Both the position numbers and the translations under genes were made by a program. This document shows, in pieces, positions 20,526 to 31,039 of a stretch of 64,000 nt of DNA (its first letter is position 1; every line of letters begins with the position of its first letter). Source of the DNA: Nematopogon swammerdamellus (taxonomy: Eukaryota; Arthropoda; Insecta; Lepidoptera; Adelidae); assembly GCA_946902875.1 (NCBI GenBank), contig OX336351.1, positions 4,275,761 to 4,339,760 on the forward strand, written 5' to 3'. The notes beneath the pieces are model-generated. The model worked only from the letters and a program-made list of their open reading frames with translations. It did not search any database and was not told the origin of the DNA.

Positions 20526-20699
20526 CAATATATATATAACGGCAGATTATATATATATACAGGGCTATTTTGTAAAGATAGTGCAAACTCACAGGGGTGA
20601 CTCAGTATGTGATACAGAAGGTATCGGTGTTATTAGTTTAATAAAAAAAAAAATCAATAATATAAAAATTTTAACCCACAATTTTAAAAAGTATGCGTA

Positions 20700-20960
20700 C
20701 ACTACACGCACGCCGCGCCTCGTCGTCTCCGCGGCCACCGCTCCGACCGAGCCGGCAGCCGGCCACCACCCAAAGTTCCAACACCCCCCTCGCCCCGCTC
20801 TGCCGCTGCGCTGCGATACGCAGCGCCCGCGCATGCACCGCGCTGCGAGCGAGCGGCCGGTCGGCGGCGCTTGCTTCGCCCCCCCCCCCCCCCGCCCCCT
20901 TCGCTCAGTTGCGTGCTAGCATCTGGCCGAGCGATACCTCGCTCGTTACTCGTTTACAGC
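20700..20960. promoter_or_regulatory. GC-rich, CpG-rich island
   Basis: A sharp shift to GC-rich DNA with many CpG dinucleotides and a C-run at 20880-20893, within AT-rich surroundings. It sits just upstream of the HTH-like plus-strand frame at 21034-21260 and could be its promoter, or an internal promoter of the flippase gene. I see no flippase-compatible coding exon in it. Confidence 0.4.
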
Positions 20961-21033
20961 TGATCCCGAATCGCGTAATTTCGTGAAAAATTCATAGTGC
21001 CTAACCTATGTAATCTAAATGGCGCGTAGTGAA

Positions 21034-21260
21034 AATGGATTAACTCGAACAATGAGAAGACGGATATGGTAGGTATTTACGCCCTAGGGAACTACAATAC
21101 CGGCGAAGCTGCAAGGTTATACGCCCAAATGTTTCCTGGGGGGAGGGTGATTTACGTGATTATGGATAATTTGCCATACCAGCAGGTGCACAGCAATCAA
21201 TCAGCAGTTACCTGTAGAACTACTAACGCCGCGCCATTCATACAATTAGGATTACCATGA
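21034..21260 (+). pseudogene. DUF4817-like helix-turn-helix domain fragment
   Basis: One plus-strand frame reads NSNNEKTDMVGIYALGNYN, then GEAARLYAQMFPGGRV. This resembles the N-terminal HTH (DUF4817) found in many insect transposon-derived proteins, where a helix with ...AAR.Y...FP is typical. The nearest ATG (21034) is one base out of frame, and the domain runs into unrelated residues after RVIYVIMDN. It therefore looks like a decayed fragment. Part of the downstream region (21808-21990) is repeated at 63800-63970, in keeping with a mobile origin. The family call is from memory and moderate. Confidence 0.4.
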
Positions 21261-21807
21261 AAACATATTTTTTTGGGAAAAATTGTAATCGTCATAATTC
21301 CGTCAAACAATTATTAATTCAAAATGTGACAACGCTAATACATTCACTGTAACACATAGATTCACCTCTGTGAGTTTGCTCCAACCTTACAAAATAACCC
21401 TGTATATAATCTGCCATATTTCCTCTCGTGCTTTCCCATCCGAGATAACGAGCATTAATAACGACGATAATCACTTGAATCTGCGCGATGATGTTGAGTT
21501 AATAGCGACGTATCTCAAAATAGATCAACTCTTATCGCCTTCAACAAGTTATAAGTCGACCAGACACGGTGATTTCGTTTCCGCGGATAGATTGGAGAGG
21601 ATTTCTGAGTGCGGGGAAAAACGAGCAATTTGGAGATGGGAAAACCGTGAATTTTGCATTGCGGGTATATAACTACATGTAATCGTTACTGGAATTTTCA
21701 CAGATCTCGTGAATGTTGATTGTGTTCTGTGAACGAAAATCCCGAAAGTCACGGTGATTTCAGCAGCCCTAAGAGTATTATGACGAAATACGACAAAGAA
21801 TCAAGAT

Positions 21808-21990
21808 ATTCGACATTGCACCTTCCGCCGAGTCATGCAGCGGGTGGGCCTTCGTGGCTTACTTGCTGCTTGAAGTTATCTTGTCCTAACAGATTGCTAA
21901 ACGTGGTGGTCGGTGTTGTGCTGTAATTTACAAGAGCACTTGCATCACAACAGCGATTAATCTGCTTACCCCGATTGTCGGGATACAGTG
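21808..21990 (+). repeat. Dispersed repeat, second copy at about 63800-63970
   Basis: Shared landmarks are AGTCATGCAGC, GTGGTCGGTGTTGTGCTG / GTGTTCGGTGTTGTGCTG and CCGATTGTCGGGAT. About 165 bp is alignable. It is non-coding. Confidence 0.65.
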
Positions 21991-22496
21991 TGTAAGGCGA
22001 CAATGTGATCGCGGAGTGTCCGCGAAGCGCTGTTTTGATGTATGTTGATTGGTATGAATTTGTGTGGCGGCACAAGCACAACCACCTTTCTGTGTCTGTC
22101 TTTGTCACACCTTGTAGCCTCAGTCAGTCAGTCAGTATTGCGTGCGACATTAAAGACCATTCTTTTGAAATCTGTCAAATGGTTTTCTTCAGACCTAGAA
22201 TTATTTTCTTTTTTTATATTTATTCGTCCCTTTTCGGAACAGGCAAAACTAATTAAAGTATACAGCCGTGTCTGTTGTACTTCTAATGTCTGTTGTTTTC
22301 TTCTCGAATCGCGAGAATCTCAAAAATATATACTTTTTATTTACGACGACGCGACAAACAAACTTATTATTTTCAATGTGTGTTCTGTGGGAAAGTCAAA
22401 GGTTTTTATCCGTACAGTCAGTCCTTCTCATTCGTTCTCGTAAGAAAAACTCATAGAAATGAACACACAAAAATAATTTGTGATTTGTTATTTTAG

Positions 22497-22690
22497 GGTT
22501 GGCCAACGCCAACGGTCGTCGTCTCTTCGGCTAACCTGCCCAGCCCACTGCTAAGTACTTGAGCTTAGCCACCCGGTGCCCAATATCGACTACTCTGGTG
22601 TGACGGCGGATTGTCTCGTTACGCACCATATCACGTAGTAGCGATATTCCCAGCGTGGCTCGCTCCACTGCTCAGGTTGCTTGCAGTATC
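22497..22690 (-). pseudogene. Decayed RTE-like LINE fragment
   Basis: It matches 14795-14960 at the nucleotide level (CGTCGTCTCTTCGGCT, CACCCGGT, CCAATATCGACTACT, TTACGCACCATATCACGTAG) with indels that break the frame. Confidence 0.7.
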
Positions 22691-22799
22691 CTCACGTATG
22701 TCTAACGCTCTTCTTTCTGATCCAATAATCGCGCTACGAACCGTCTAGTGCTAGTTTACGTTTGGCATTTTGTTGATTAAGTTGAGAAAATATTAGCAA

Positions 22800-23190
22800 C
22801 TAGCTTTTGCCAGCGGCTTCGCTCGCGTGAAATTCGTATTTAAAAAGTTAAATTACAAATTTTAAAAACACCACCCTTAAAAAAGTCTAAAATAATTTCC
22901 GTTTACTTACTTAAAGGAGTCGGGGAACAGCTAAGTAAATTCCCGCGCAGCTATTATTTTTTAAATATTTTATTTACTTAGCGTTCCCCCGACATTATTT
23001 TGACATTTTAAGGGTCGGGGTTTTTTTAAATTTGTAATTTAACTTTTATTTCAAGCTTTTAAAAAAAAAACCGCATTCAAATCGGCCCACTTTTTAAGAT
23101 AATAAAGGGAGCTACAATGCCACAGACAGACACACCCATACACACACACGTTAAACTTATAATAACACCCCTCTTTTTTCGTCGGGGTTA
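22800..23190. repeat. Imperfect inverted repeat inside a dispersed repeat
   Basis: Arms at about 22846-22945 and 22950-23043 are imperfect reverse complements (GTTAAATTACAAATTT ... AAATTTGTAATTTAAC). They are flanked by the GCTTTTGCCAGCGGCTTCGC repeat start and an ACACACACGTTAAACTT-type tail. Confidence 0.55.
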
Positions 23191-23337
23191 AAAAGAAGAA
23201 AGTACCTAGGTAAGTCCGCTACCTTTATTTCGGCGCGTAGAGCAATTCGGTTTGTATGAGAGCCACATCTTAGTGTAACCGGAACTGAATTTTATTTCAG
23301 CCTATCCTGTGTCACGCATGTATAAGTTAAACGTGTC

Positions 23338-23761
23338 TGGGGGTCGGCTTCTCTTGCGAGAGGTCCGAGGTTTGAATCCAACCGCCGCGCCGTGCCGTGT
23401 ACAAATGAGTTTTTTCGGATTCCATGTATGTACTTAAAAAAATTATGCAAGGCAATTTCCTCCAGTGAACCCAGTGGATCTATATTTAATGTAGGCCCAC
23501 CGGGTTGTCTGGAGGAAATTAAGGGATATGACTCCCTTCTTATATTACTAGGTGGTAGGGTTTAACCCGCCCGGGTTGGTAACACCGCACTGAATGAAAG
23601 CTCGGTCTAAACGGCTATGTAAATAGTTTTCCGTCCAGTTCAGTGTAGCCGGCACGACCGAAGGGAAGCACTGACGTGGCACCAAGTTGACCCGGTGTTA
23701 TGGACTGACATCACGGATGTTGTAGGTGATGTAGCCAACCGTGTCAGTTTTCCGTAAAAAA
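23338..23761 (+). mobile_element. Two SINE fragments in tandem
   Basis: 23338-23460 has a tRNA-like head (CGGCTTCTCTTGCGAGAGGT, GGTTTGAATCCAACC) related to that at 2165. A short segment with CCAGTGAACCCAGTGGATC follows. 23521-23761 is a 5'-truncated copy of the common SINE body. Confidence 0.65.
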
Positions 23762-23825
23762 GATGCCTAAGGCAATAAGTCCGCCCTTGCCACACATTAA
23801 GTGGCATAAAGTGTATTATTATTAT

Positions 23826-23850
23826 TTAGGTTAGGTTAGGTTAGGTTAGG
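23826..23850 (+). repeat. Interstitial telomere-type repeat (TTAGG)5
   Basis: Five perfect TTAGG units, the canonical insect telomere repeat, in an internal position next to ATAGATAGGC. Confidence 0.85.
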
Positions 23851-24237
23851 ATAGATAGGCCGCACTATAATTATTATTTGCGCGGAGCTAACATTACATC
23901 TCGCATTACATCGACAAGATTTTTGGCAAGTACGAGTACATAATGTACTATTTTCCGCATCCAATTATGCCATTTTGCTTGCCTAGGCCGCCTCACCCGT
24001 AGCGGATGCAAGTTTGGCAGCCATTGTAATCGGAGTCACGTAAACCTGCGCTGTGACCTTGCACAGTGCGTCGTCTCCACAACATAGTGAGTTACGGACG
24101 AGGCTACTCGTTTGACGTGTCAGGTCAGAGTAATTATACCGTATCGATATTTTATCTTCTAAACCTCAAATTAATCCACAGATAAATTAAGTGGAGGATG
24201 GATTAGGAAACTGTAAGCAAAAGTACTGATTGAAAGG

Positions 24238-25314
24238 GTGTTGAAAATTACGGAACAAAGGATCTGGGATGTTCAAGCGGGATTTAGGAAGGGTATGGGA
24301 TGCACGGATCAGGTCTTTTCCTTACGGTGCATAGCCGAAAAATATCTGGCGAAAAACCACAAGGCCTTTTGCGCGTTCGTAGATCTGGAGAAGGCCTATG
24401 ACAAAGTGATGAGGAATGAGTTGTGGGCAGTGTTGTCCGAGTATGGAGTGGACAGTCACTTGGTGCAATCACTGAAATCTCTCTATGAGGGTTCTAGGGC
24501 TTGCGTCAGGATAAACGGGGCATACACCGACTGGTTTGACATCTCTAGAGGGGTCAGACAGGGGTGTGTGGCGTCATCTTGACTGTTCAATCTATTCATG
24601 GACAGCTGCTTGGCTGATCTGAAAGAATATGATTGTGGATTAAGAATGGATGAGTTAGTTGTGAAATGCCTCTTGTACGCCGACGATCAAGTGATACTTG
24701 CGTCGTCGGCGGGCGAGTTGCAGGACATGGTAACTGTTATGGTTGAAGCATTTAAAAGGAAGGGAATAAAAGTGAATGTAAACATGACGAAAGTAATGGT
24801 ATTGGAGAACAATGAAATAGTGTCCGAATGCGATGTAAGGATTGAGAATGAGAGACTGGAGCAAGTGAACGAATTCGTATATCTGGGGAATATGTTCACG
24901 CGGGATGGAAAATGTGAAGATGTAGAAAAGATAGTGAAAGCCGCCAACCAAGTGAATGGGGCGTTGCACGCTATTATGAGCAGCCAAAGCATGTCAACTA
25001 GGGCACGTTTGGCTGTCCATGGTGGAGTGCTGGCCCCTACACTTATGTACGGGAGTGAAAGTTGGGTATGGCAGACGAAGCATGAAAGCAGGATTAATGC
25101 TGTGGAAATACGTGCGTTGAAGAGTATGTGTGGAGTTACAATGAAAGATATATTGAGAAATTGTGTAGTGCGAGAGCGCTGTGGGCTGAAAGAAGATATA
25201 GCGACAAGGATTGAGAAAGTGATGCTTCGGTGGTTCGGTCATGTTGGAAGAATTGATGATAGGAGACTAACGAAAGAAATTTATGAAGCAAATGTATCCG
25301 CCAAAGTGTGCATC
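24238..25314 (+). pseudogene. RTE-like LINE reverse transcriptase, interrupted by one stop
   Basis: A single plus-strand frame covers RT motifs: QAGFRKGMGCTDQ, AFVDLEKAYDKV, GVRQGCVASS, then YADDQVILAS (the catalytic YADD), and a C-terminal part with EFVYLGNMFTRDGKCE, LMYGSESWVW and VMLRWFGHVGRI. One in-frame TGA at 24580-24582 sits where RTE proteins usually have Trp (CTTGACTG in place of CTTGG). The frame then continues to about 25300, where it leaves the family after IYEANV. No endonuclease domain precedes it. It is therefore truncated at both ends and carries a nonsense mutation. The matching C-terminal tail type occurs at 55890-56104. Confidence 0.85.
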
Positions 25315-25560
25315 TAGGTTGCCCCTCACAACAAGGCGTCGTCGTCGATGACGACACAATCTTGTTAGATCGCAGCGAGAGGCAGCAGGGGGTGTCAGCA
25401 GAGCAGCCCCGCGCCCCGCAAACCCGAGCGTCGTGGCAGCCACCCCCCGGACTCCGAACCGGACCCTCCGCCGAGACGGCGCCATCGATCTACGGCGGCG
25501 GAGTTTTTAATAACGCTCTCTCTCACTTTCCACAGCAGCCCAAACAATTCTAAGGGACAG
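25315..25560 (+). other. GC-rich segment with an open frame, unidentified
   Basis: Directly after the LINE fragment the sequence turns GC-rich. A plus-strand frame of about 80 codons (QGVVVDDDTILLDRSERQQG ...) stays open to 25553. A possible acceptor (TTTCCACAG) lies at about 25530. I recognise no protein family. It may be a captured gene fragment or an untranslated part of the element. Confidence 0.25.
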
Positions 25561-25945
25561 AACTGTTAAGAGTTTTACAAAGTTGAAGGCCACCAAAAAT
25601 ATTCATACAAATATGGTCAGATCGCGACTGACTGCGAAAGGCGAGGAAATCAGAACTAGCGATCAGATTGGATGTGCCGGCCGGATCAGTAAATCTTTTA
25701 ATTATTGGATAGAGTAGTATATTTAATTTAATTATTTAAATAATTAATAGTACTCGTATATATAGAGTATTATGTATATAGATTGAATTTAATGACTAGG
25801 TACTTTGTTTGGGTTACAAAAGTTAGGGTAAGACAAAGATATAATATATTATGTACTAGCGTAATATAATATTTATTTCCTAAAGGGGTAAAATAATACA
25901 ATATTTCCTCAAAGGTCTCAAGTGTTTTATATTATTATTAGTTAA
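25561..25945. other. AT-rich intron sequence, nothing recognised
   Basis: Low-complexity AT-rich DNA without open frames or named repeats. Confidence 0.5.
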
Positions 25946-26077
25946 GTGTTTTCCGTTCAGTTCAGTGTAGTAGGCACGACCGAATGGAAACACTGACGTG
26001 GCACCAACAAGGTGTTATGGCCTGACATCACGAATGTAGTAGCGTATGTAGCCAACCGTCACTTTCCATAAAAAAAT
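25946..26077 (+). mobile_element. 5'-truncated SINE
   Basis: Only the last 130 bp of the SINE body (GTGTTTTCCGTTCAGTTCAG ... GTAGCCAACCGT) and a short A-run remain, with more mismatches than other copies. Confidence 0.7.
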
Positions 26078-26925
26078 GACTTTATTATTAAATTTGACGT
26101 GTTTGTTGATGTCGATTTTTTTATTCTTGGCCACAGGCTGACTTGCCCGATACGTAGTAAGTATCGGGTTCGCATACCCCGCTGGAGGCTATTGACTAAA
26201 ACTTTCTATAACATTATCCACGCACGGACGAGAGAAAGGTTCAGGAACCTACACTTCGTATTCGTAGCCCGCAATACTGGAGTGCGAGGACTTCCGACTC
26301 GAACAGAGTAGGAAATTATTTCTAAAGGTAACAATGGAACATCCAGCAGCCTACCTATTTCAGTCGCGACTGCCTTATAAAAATCAGATAGATAGATAGA
26401 AAATTCTTGCTCCACAAATATTTCACAAGAATAATACAATGAATACGGTTACATGAGGTGCAAAGGCGGACTTATCCCTTGAAGAGATTTCTTAGAGCCA
26501 ACCTTTAGGTGTGTGAAATGTGTAAAAAATGGAATGTAGGTAGTAGCAAAGACAAGACGTGAAATTTTTTTATTTAAAAATATAAGGATTTATGGAAGCC
26601 TGAAAAATATAATTATATTTATATAAGTACTACGTAAGAACAAATAGAAATTAGGAGACATTAAATCAGAAACATTTAAATCTTAGTAAAAGCGAAATCG
26701 TCAGGAAAATAGGGTTTTCGTGCAGTATCAATCCCCTGTGAAAATGCTTTACATGAGCGACGTTGTTGCAATTACATGTAGAGGCTTTCACATGGAACCT
26801 AACATATATTGCCGTTTCGGACTCGTGCGGTGCGATAACGCTGTGGGTGGGACCAAACCCAACGAATTCATCCTAACACCTAGCAAGGCAAGAAAAGGGG
26901 CCTACCGTTTTACACGTAAACCGTG
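26078..26925. other. Intron, nothing firmly recognised
   Basis: 26450-26520 carries a short dispersed motif (GCAAAGGCGGACTTATCCCTT) also seen near 34240, 34990 and 54130. About 26800-26900 may be a very decayed SINE body (minus strand). No gene seen. Confidence 0.4.
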
Positions 26926-26927
26926 TA

Positions 26928-27172
26928 GAGAGCGTTTCAACTAAAAGTTCCCTTCGCCGTTATGTTGGCTCCACTGTCAGTGCTTAAATTCGTGTTGCCA
27001 GATTGTGAAGATTATATTACCTAATAATGTAATCGGTATTAATTACCGTATAATAAATACGTTAAATACCTATATTTACGGGCAAATCTGTACACATAGC
27101 AACGCTGTTTTGACAGATAGACAGTGGAGCAAACATAAACTGGCGAAGGGAACTTTTAATTGAAACGCTCTC
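26928..27172. mobile_element. TA-flanked TIR MITE, 245 bp
   Basis: TA dinucleotides (26926-26927 and 27173-27174) flank inverted ends of about 55 bp: GAGAGCGTTTCAA, TAAAAGTTCCCTTCGCC, GCTCCACTGTC. The non-coding interior is about 130 bp. TA flanks suggest the Tc1/mariner group. Confidence 0.7.
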
Positions 27173-27746
27173 TAGTAAACTCATTGTTTAAGAAGTGCTT
27201 CATGTTGACGAGTCTGAAATAACTGACGACAAGTCAGGTGCAACCCTCAATCGTCAAACAGATTGTCCACAGAGCTTCCGAGTCAATGTTCTCCGCTGAA
27301 CCCCGCCTACTTTTCCTCTTATTTAATCAATCAAGCATCAACAGAGAGGCGAGACGCTCTCGCACATACGTATTGGCACAGAACACTTATTGTATTGGCA
27401 ACTCTCCAACGATACGTGACAGTCATCCAGGAAGAACTATTTATTCCAATCCAATGGGCAAAATGTGATTACACATTTGATGAATGCAGATTACATCACG
27501 TTAAATTTATTTGTATTTATTTGTGTTTCTCATTAAGTTGGAGTTACTCCAAAAGCAACATCCTTGAGCGATTACGTGTTGAACGTATGTGTACCTTCGT
27601 CTCAATTGCTCGAACTTTTTATGTGATAATAATTTTACTATAAAATATTTCTGAAGACACTGCGACGGCTTTGATCGTACTCTTGAATACGAGTTCCTCG
27701 CTTTACATACATTTTCAAAGATTTAAAGAAAAAAATATTATAGCAG
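27173..27746. other. Intron, nothing recognised
   Basis: Open frames here (for example 27263-27643, plus) have no recognisable domain or splice structure. Confidence 0.4.
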
Positions 27747-27808
27747 AAATCAGCTGGATATTAGGCACAGCTACCCTTGCGTAGCTGTGCCTAATATCCA
27801 GCTGATTT
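27747..27808. repeat. Perfect 28-bp inverted repeat with 6-nt loop
   Basis: Arms 27747-27774 and 27781-27808 are exact reverse complements around the loop CCTTGC. It is immediately followed by a short LINE 3'-end-like piece (TTCGCGAAACCACGCTCAG). Confidence 0.9.
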
Positions 27809-29399
27809 ACCAGTGAGACATAGCCATCTTCTTCGCGAAACCACGCTCAGTGGGGCGCCATTCCAGCTACGAGTATGTATGATCTTTACTGGAAAATTTA
27901 ATTTTATTATTACAATTTTACACAGTTTATTTCAGTATTGCGAGCGTTTTGAGCCATGTGAACAGTGACTTAAAATTGTAATCAGTTATACGGTTACACA
28001 GAGCGCACTTATCTTGTCTACGTTAGAGTAATGGCATGTAATAGGCAGTAGAGCATGACCTTCACCTATGTAGCGACGGTGCCGGTCTACTGGCGGCAGG
28101 AGTCTATTTCCATCGCGGGATCACCGCACAAGTTACGTTTTCAAGGACGAGCCGACAAAGCGGCCGCTGCGCCGCTTACAGCTATTTTGGGTCATACTCT
28201 ACCCATTACCCGAGTCGGGAGATTAGGAAACAAAACTATTACCTACGTAGATCGACAACCTTATTGATAAATTACTTTTTTAACTTTTTCTAAACATTCC
28301 GTAAAATAATGAAAAAGTGACGGGCCTAAGACATTACCTTGCGGTACTCATAATAGGACAGACTATTATGTCATTAATATTATGTATAATTTACAGATAA
28401 TGAACACCTTTCAACAAGAGCACATAGCAGCTATACAATTTCCATGAATGGCACATAATGACGGTAAATAGTACAACACTTAAATCATAACGATTAACAA
28501 AGTCGAATGCTCATGCAAGAAATATATATTTTAACAGAAAACATTCTAATAATCAACATGCCTAGTGATATAAAATAAGCAGAGAAACCACCAAACGTGC
28601 GAAGGATTCAGTGTTTACGTAACTATAAAGTGTAGTGAATGATGATAGAACCTGAGTAGGTACTGAATGATGCACATAATGCGATAAACACTCTGCACAC
28701 GCAATCTAATGCTTCATTCTTATCTGATGTTGAACGTCGCTCGTGTGCAATCGCTGAAATGCGTTCATCCTTTGGTCTTTCATCTCGTCATAATGTATAT
28801 TCTTCATTAATTCGTTCTTTGTCGCCAGGAGTATTTGGGATCATTTCGCTAGAACAGGAATCGATGAGAACCTCCATATGTGGACCCAGGCTAGATATTC
28901 AGAAAGTAAATCCACAAGTGTCTCCAGAATCAGAACAACCCGATTGCTGTATTATACCGTATGGTGCAGTGCGCGGGATATTGCGTACAATACAGTATCC
29001 GGGCTTATATCCGGGAGATCATTGTCACGACCATAGAATTACACAATGATTTAATGTGTAAAGCATTACGTCGATGGTATCTGGCCTTTTGTTTGTCCTC
29101 AATTCACCTAAGTGGTAAACACCGACCATTACCGCCCAACGTACCAATTACTCCCACAAACGATACGATACTCCGCTGCGGGTTAGACGTGATTTGTACG
29201 TGTTGTCCACTCGCATTGTGCGAGCAATGGCCTGCGTCGTCGGTCCGATGTGCAAGCAAGTGGACATACATACTTTGCATATGAATAAGACTTTCAGCAA
29301 AATGAATAGACTTCGTGAATCGTCAAAACATTCGCTAATCGAGGTCAATGGAAAACTAAGTAGGGCGGGAAAATAATAAGGCTAATTGAGCGAGCGATG
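27809..29399. other. Intron, nothing firmly recognised
   Basis: The first 60 bp resembles the 3' UTR of the jockey-like LINE family at 32204. The rest is AT-rich with scattered short open frames (for example 28759-29049, plus) that I cannot assign. Confidence 0.4.
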
Positions 29400-30200
29400 T
29401 TAATGAGCTGAGTTTAGTGGCGTTTGGGGGTGCGGAGTGGGTTTCGTGTGGCGCGAGGGGTGCGTGAGTGAACCGCGGCGCCGGAGATCGATCGTGTTGA
29501 CACCGCGAGGGCGGAGGGGGGCGAAGGGCGACACTGACCGCATGAGATGAAGGTCTTGAAGCGGTGGTTGTGGCGGTGCTGGGGCGGGGGCGCTCGCGGT
29601 GTCGGGTCGCGGCGCACCAGCTTGCCGAGAACCCCCAGCAGCGAGAGGCGGAAGCGTCGCGCGGCCGGCCGCCCCGCCTCCGCGCCGCCGCCTCCGCCGC
29701 CTTCACCTGCTCCTAGCACCTCCAGCTCCACGGCGTCCGAGCGCGCCGACATCCGCACGCCTCTACCTCATGTCACCGCACCGCACTACCACTGCACTGT
29801 GTGTTAGTGAGCCGCGCCGTCGTCGTCGTGCCTCCGCCTGCTTGCGATCTCCTCTCGTCTAGAGATGGATGGGGCACCGTCTCGCCGTGAGTGCTGGAGG
29901 TGGGCGCGGAGGGGGAGCGCGGCGCCTGCGCTCTGCGAGTGCTCAGGTGGCGCCGCGCGGCGTCAAGGGAACACACGAGAAGCGAGATGCGCGCGCCGAG
30001 CGGCGATCACGCGCACTACACAACTGTCAACGGTAAACCGGCGCGTGGCGGCGAGTTTGCATGTAAACAGCCGGTAGCAGCCGAGCCGGCGCGGCGGCAC
30101 GCGCCGCGCCACGCTGCATGCCGTCGTCCTGTGCCGCAACAGCGTCAAGATAACATTATCGCGATGACCGGCTCCGTCCCACCGAGAGACGCCACTTCAG
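29400..30200 (-). promoter_or_regulatory. CpG-rich island around the candidate first exon
   Basis: About 800 bp of CpG-dense sequence within AT-rich DNA, containing the candidate first coding exon. The part upstream on the minus strand (29753-30200) has no long minus-strand frame and is a plausible promoter and 5' UTR. No clear TATA box or initiator was identified. Confidence 0.5.
29539..29752 (-). CDS. Candidate first coding exon of the P4-ATPase (long N-terminus)
   Basis: On the minus strand, an ATG (29750-29752) is the first after an in-frame TGA. It opens 71 codons: an acidic start (SDAVELEVLG), a glycine run, then basic ARRFRLSLLGVLGKLVRRDP and HNHRFKTFISC. After one further G comes a donor, GTCAGT. 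Phase 1 fits the exon at 13614, and the joined codon is GAG, giving SCETERRIKAN. It lies in a CpG-rich island, as a promoter-proximal exon would. The ATP8B-family N-terminus is poorly conserved, so the assignment rests on phase, splice site and position, with a 15.9 kb intron implied. Plus-strand frames here look like shadows. Confidence 0.6.
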
Positions 30201-31039
30201 AGTGATGCACGAATGTGAGTCACGGTCACGGGCGAAAGCAACATGACGCATCTGAAATATCCAAAGTAATTCCAAGGGAAATACCACATCGAGTAACTGG
30301 TAGAAAACCAATGTAAACTAAAAAAAAACTTGCAAAATCTTTTGGTTTTAGCACAAATTCAGTACATGTAGGGACAGACCGCTCCAGCCCTTCCAGCTAC
30401 TCCTTAGTTATACATAGATACCGTGTAAACCCATAACATATTTTTCTACAAATAGAAAAACGCTGATTGCTCGTATCTAAGCTTGCTAGTACGTTGCTAA
30501 GGTAAATAACGAGTTCAAAGAACAGATACACACTATTACAATGCGAGCATAGAAACCGGTCCGAAAAGTTCCTCATGCCCGAGATATCGACAAAGTTAAG
30601 CAAGTTGGTAGTCTAGCAGAAAGGGTAGTAATTAGGTCAACTCTAATACTCCGCGTATTCTGTAGTAGGTACCTAGCGTGCTATTCCAAACGAAAATATT
30701 AGAAAATCGATACCACAAACAAAGTTGGTAACCCTTCCAAACAATAACAAGATATTTTGATTGGAAATTGTTGTCGATGATGGAGGTAGGACGAAATATA
30801 GAGATACCGATCACGGGAAGTCGGCGTATATAGATTTAGAAGCTGTTTGCAGACAAGGAATTGAAATTAACGCTGCCGTGTTGGTAAAAGTTCCGATGAC
30901 CAACTAAAGAGTTGATAATGTTGATGACAAGTGATGACTGTGAGAACGTTCGTGCTATAGGTCAGTGTTGTTATCACAACTTCACACGTTGGAGAGTGGA
31001 GACGCCGGGGTTGGTATTTGGTTTAAAAATATCACTATA
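30201..31039. other. Nothing recognised
   Basis: AT-rich sequence with no open frame, repeat or RNA that I can name. Confidence 0.5.

Noticed and set aside
20589..20834. Alternative flippase first exon in the 20.7 kb GC-rich island
   Set aside because: The minus-strand frame there meets only donor-like sites in the wrong phase for the exon at 13614.
29547..29807. Plus-strand frame over the candidate first exon
   Set aside because: Low-complexity Arg/Pro/Ser reading opposite a minus-strand frame that has correct phase and donor for the flippase.
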